Assembly (NCBI GenBank): GCA_963814955.1 | Contig: CAWFEX010000008.1 | Span: forward strand, 62,001-126,000 | Source of the DNA: DATCJA01 sp963814955 | GTDB taxonomy: Bacteria; Acidobacteriota; Vicinamibacteria; Vicinamibacterales; UBA2999 | Direction: 5' to 3' | Length of the DNA: 64,000 nucleotides | Shown here: positions 62,689 through 64,000 of the stretch, in pieces | How positions within the stretch are numbered: position 1 is the first letter of the stretch | How the letters are laid out: every line of letters starts with the position of its first letter | Position numbers and translations under genes: made by a program | Notes under the pieces: generated by a model | The model's input: the letters and a program-made list of their open reading frames with translations, nothing else | Databases searched by the model: none | What the model was told of the DNA's origin: nothing

Positions 62689-63759
62689 CTAAGAAGACTG
62701 CACGGGCAAAGACATGGGGGCGGACAGGAGCCGTGCCAGCGACTCGTCGTACGGCGGCCGTGCGATGCCGCGCTCGGTGACAATCGCCGTGACGTACTCT
62801 GCAGGCGTCACGTCGAACGCGGGGTTGCGAATGCGCACGCCTCCCGGTGTCAGGCGCGCCGAACCGACATGCGTCACTTCCCGTTCGTTGCGTTCCTCGA
62901 TTGGAATTTGATCGCCGTCTGGGGTGTTCAAGTCAACTGTCGAGACAGGCGCAGCGACATAAAAGGGAATCTGGTGCACCTTCGCCAGGACAGCCACCGC
63001 GTAGGTTCCCACCTTGTTCGCCACGTCGCCGTTTGCTGCGATCCGATCGGCGCCCACCACGACCAGATCGACATGACCTTGCCGCATCATCGTGCCAGCC
63101 ATGTTGTCGGTGATAACGGTCGTGTCGATTCCGTCCTTGACCAGCTCCCACGCGGTAAGGCGAGCGCCCTGCAGAAAAGGACGCGTTTCGTCAGCGAGGA
63201 CAGACACGGCCTTGCCTTGCTCAACGGCGGCCCGTATGACGCCCAACGCCGTGCCATAGCCTGCGGTCGCAAGCGCGCCGGCATTGCAGTGCGTGAGGAT
63301 TCTGGCCGAATCGGGAACGAGGGCCGCGCCATGCGCGCCCATCGATCGGCAGCTCGCGACATCTTCGTCGTGAATGCGATGAGCCTCGGCTTCGAGACGC
63401 TGCTTGATTTCCGAGACCGAATCGCCGGCTTGGGCGGCGTCGGCAAAGGCGCGCTTCATCCGATCGATCGCCCAGAACAGATTGACGGCCGTGGGCCGGG
63501 TCGCCGCCATCAGGTCGCACGTCTTCTGGAATTCGGTGACGAACTGTTTGGTGCCGGAGGCCTTGCTCTTCCGCATCCCCAGTGCGATGCCCATCGCCGC
63601 GGCGACGCCGATTGCCGGCGCGCCACGTATCACCATCGTCTTGATGGCCTTCGCCATCTCGGTAGCCGTTTTGCACGTGACGTAGACCTCGGCGGACGGC
63701 AGCTTCCGCTGGTCGATCATCACGATGGAATCGTCCTTCCACTCGATTGTGGGCAGCAT
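62689..63759 (-). CDS. mtnA: S-methyl-5-thioribose-1-phosphate isomerase (methionine salvage)
   Basis: 356 residues. It converts methylthioribose-1-phosphate to methylthioribulose-1-phosphate. Family segments: MVIRGAPAIGVAAAMGIALG, NLFWAIDRMKRAF, ILTHCNAGALATAGYGTALG (catalytic Cys), VSVLADETRPFLQGARLTAW, ITDNMAGTMMRQGHVDLVVV and GADRIAANGDVANKVGTYAV (catalytic Asp in GADR). It differs from the related eIF2B-like ribose-1,5-bisphosphate isomerases by these motifs and its length. It is the first gene of the operon with tsaD and yjbQ. No other salvage gene is visible before the window edge. Confidence 0.95.
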   Translation of the reverse strand: MLPTIEWKDDSIVMIDQRKLPSAEVYVTCKTATEMAKAIKTMVIRGAPAIGVAAAMGIALGMRKSKASGTKQFVTEFQKTCDLMAATRPTAVNLFWAIDRMKRAFADAAQAGDSVSEIKQRLEAEAHRIHDEDVASCRSMGAHGAALVPDSARILTHCNAGALATAGYGTALGVIRAAVEQGKAVSVLADETRPFLQGARLTAWELVKDGIDTTVITDNMAGTMMRQGHVDLVVVGADRIAANGDVANKVGTYAVAVLAKVHQIPFYVAAPVSTVDLNTPDGDQIPIEERNEREVTHVGSARLTPGGVRIRNPAFDVTPAEYVTAIVTERGIARPPYDESLARLLSAPMSLPVQSS

Positions 63760-63784
63760 CTCAGTTCACACCGTAACCGGTTTA

Positions 63785-63895
63785 ATAACGTAGCGGGGCC
63801 TTACCCCTCGACGATGCTCGGGGTAACCCTGAGCCTGTCGAAGGGTTCATGGCCCGCCTGGCCGCGGGTAAAGCCGCGCGCCCTACACGAGTCAT
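63785..63895. repeat. Mixed intergenic repeats upstream of mtnA
   Basis: GTAG-headed GGGG/CCCC unit (about 63791), the widespread GAGCCTGTCGAAGGGT-type repeat (63832-63848) and a GC-rich unit ending in CCCTAC (to about 63886). No promoter for mtnA is obvious. Confidence 0.6.
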
Positions 63896-63942
63896 GAACC
63901 GGCTCCCGCCAGCATAACGTGAGTTTCAGGCCCTGACCGGTT

Positions 63943-64000
63943 CTACAAAAGCCTGCGATCAAACGGAACCGGCAGCAGTTCGCTGAGCTGGTGACGTCCG
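63943..64000 (-). CDS. Possible C-terminus of a protein running off the window (partial)
   Basis: The minus-strand frame ending at TAG 63943-63945 reads GRHQLSELLPVPFDRRLL, which looks like a protein C-terminus. Only 18 codons are inside the window, so this is weak. Confidence 0.25.
   Translation of the reverse strand, partial: GRHQLSELLPVPFDRRLL

Noticed and set aside
999..63895. Short palindromic repeats considered as a CRISPR array
   Set aside because: Units are scattered singly or in small clusters with unequal gaps, differ in stem sequence and have no spacers or cas genes. They fit REP elements.

Overview
The window looks like a piece of a GC-rich Acidobacteriota chromosome, most likely of the Vicinamibacteria (subgroup 6) type. 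This is inferred from six large Oar-like TonB-dependent receptors with a carboxypeptidase-regulatory N-terminal domain, DUF6152 and 'PDMTGVW' companion proteins, Tat-exported molybdenum hydroxylases, and intergenic spaces full of GTAG-headed hairpin repeats. No marker such as rRNA is present, so the placement is an inference. No rRNA, tRNA, CRISPR array, transposase, prophage or replication origin was seen.

Layout. 1-6.3 kb: a C-terminal gene fragment, a frameshifted amidohydrolase, a sigma-54 activator, a DUF3617 protein, a GNAT acetyltransferase divergent from a matrixin-like protease, and a double-domain GlcG/HbpS protein with a recognisable promoter. 6.3-11.2 kb: a proline-catabolic P5C dehydrogenase behind a truncated GntR regulator, a PhzF protein, an acidic hypothetical and a periplasmic metallo-beta-lactamase-fold protein. 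11.2-14.9 kb: an overlapping pair, an LVIVD beta-propeller and a multicopper oxidase fused to a CusF-like copper domain. 14.9-25.9 kb: three TonB-dependent receptors on the minus strand, two of them paralogues, with DUF6152 and PDMTGVW proteins between them and a LacI-type operator over the promoter of the first. 26.1-36.5 kb: uroporphyrinogen-III synthase, a two-subunit molybdenum hydroxylase, a lytic transglycosylase, and a PaoABC-like operon that continues into a membrane cytochrome b and a small unknown protein. 36.5-46.7 kb: a CstB-like persulfide dioxygenase-rhodanese, an OmpR-type two-component system, a winged-helix/TPR regulator, a third molybdenum hydroxylase, an ACT/DUF5612-like protein and 3-hydroxyacyl-CoA dehydrogenase. 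46.9-57.0 kb: three more TonB-dependent receptors, two with a shared stem-loop leader. 57-64 kb: aldehyde dehydrogenase, a pseudo-receiver next to a PilZ protein, a gamma-glutamylcyclotransferase-like protein, an HD/NUDIX pair, and a yjbQ-tsaD-mtnA cluster.

The themes are uptake of large or unidentified substrates across the outer membrane, periplasmic oxidation of aldehydes or heterocycles by molybdenum enzymes feeding the respiratory chain, and copper and sulfide handling.

Many genes carry single-base frameshifts. In two places (172-1002 and 53851-57012) they are very dense. This pattern fits uncorrected long-read indels at least as well as real decay, so broken genes should be confirmed on reads before being called pseudogenes.
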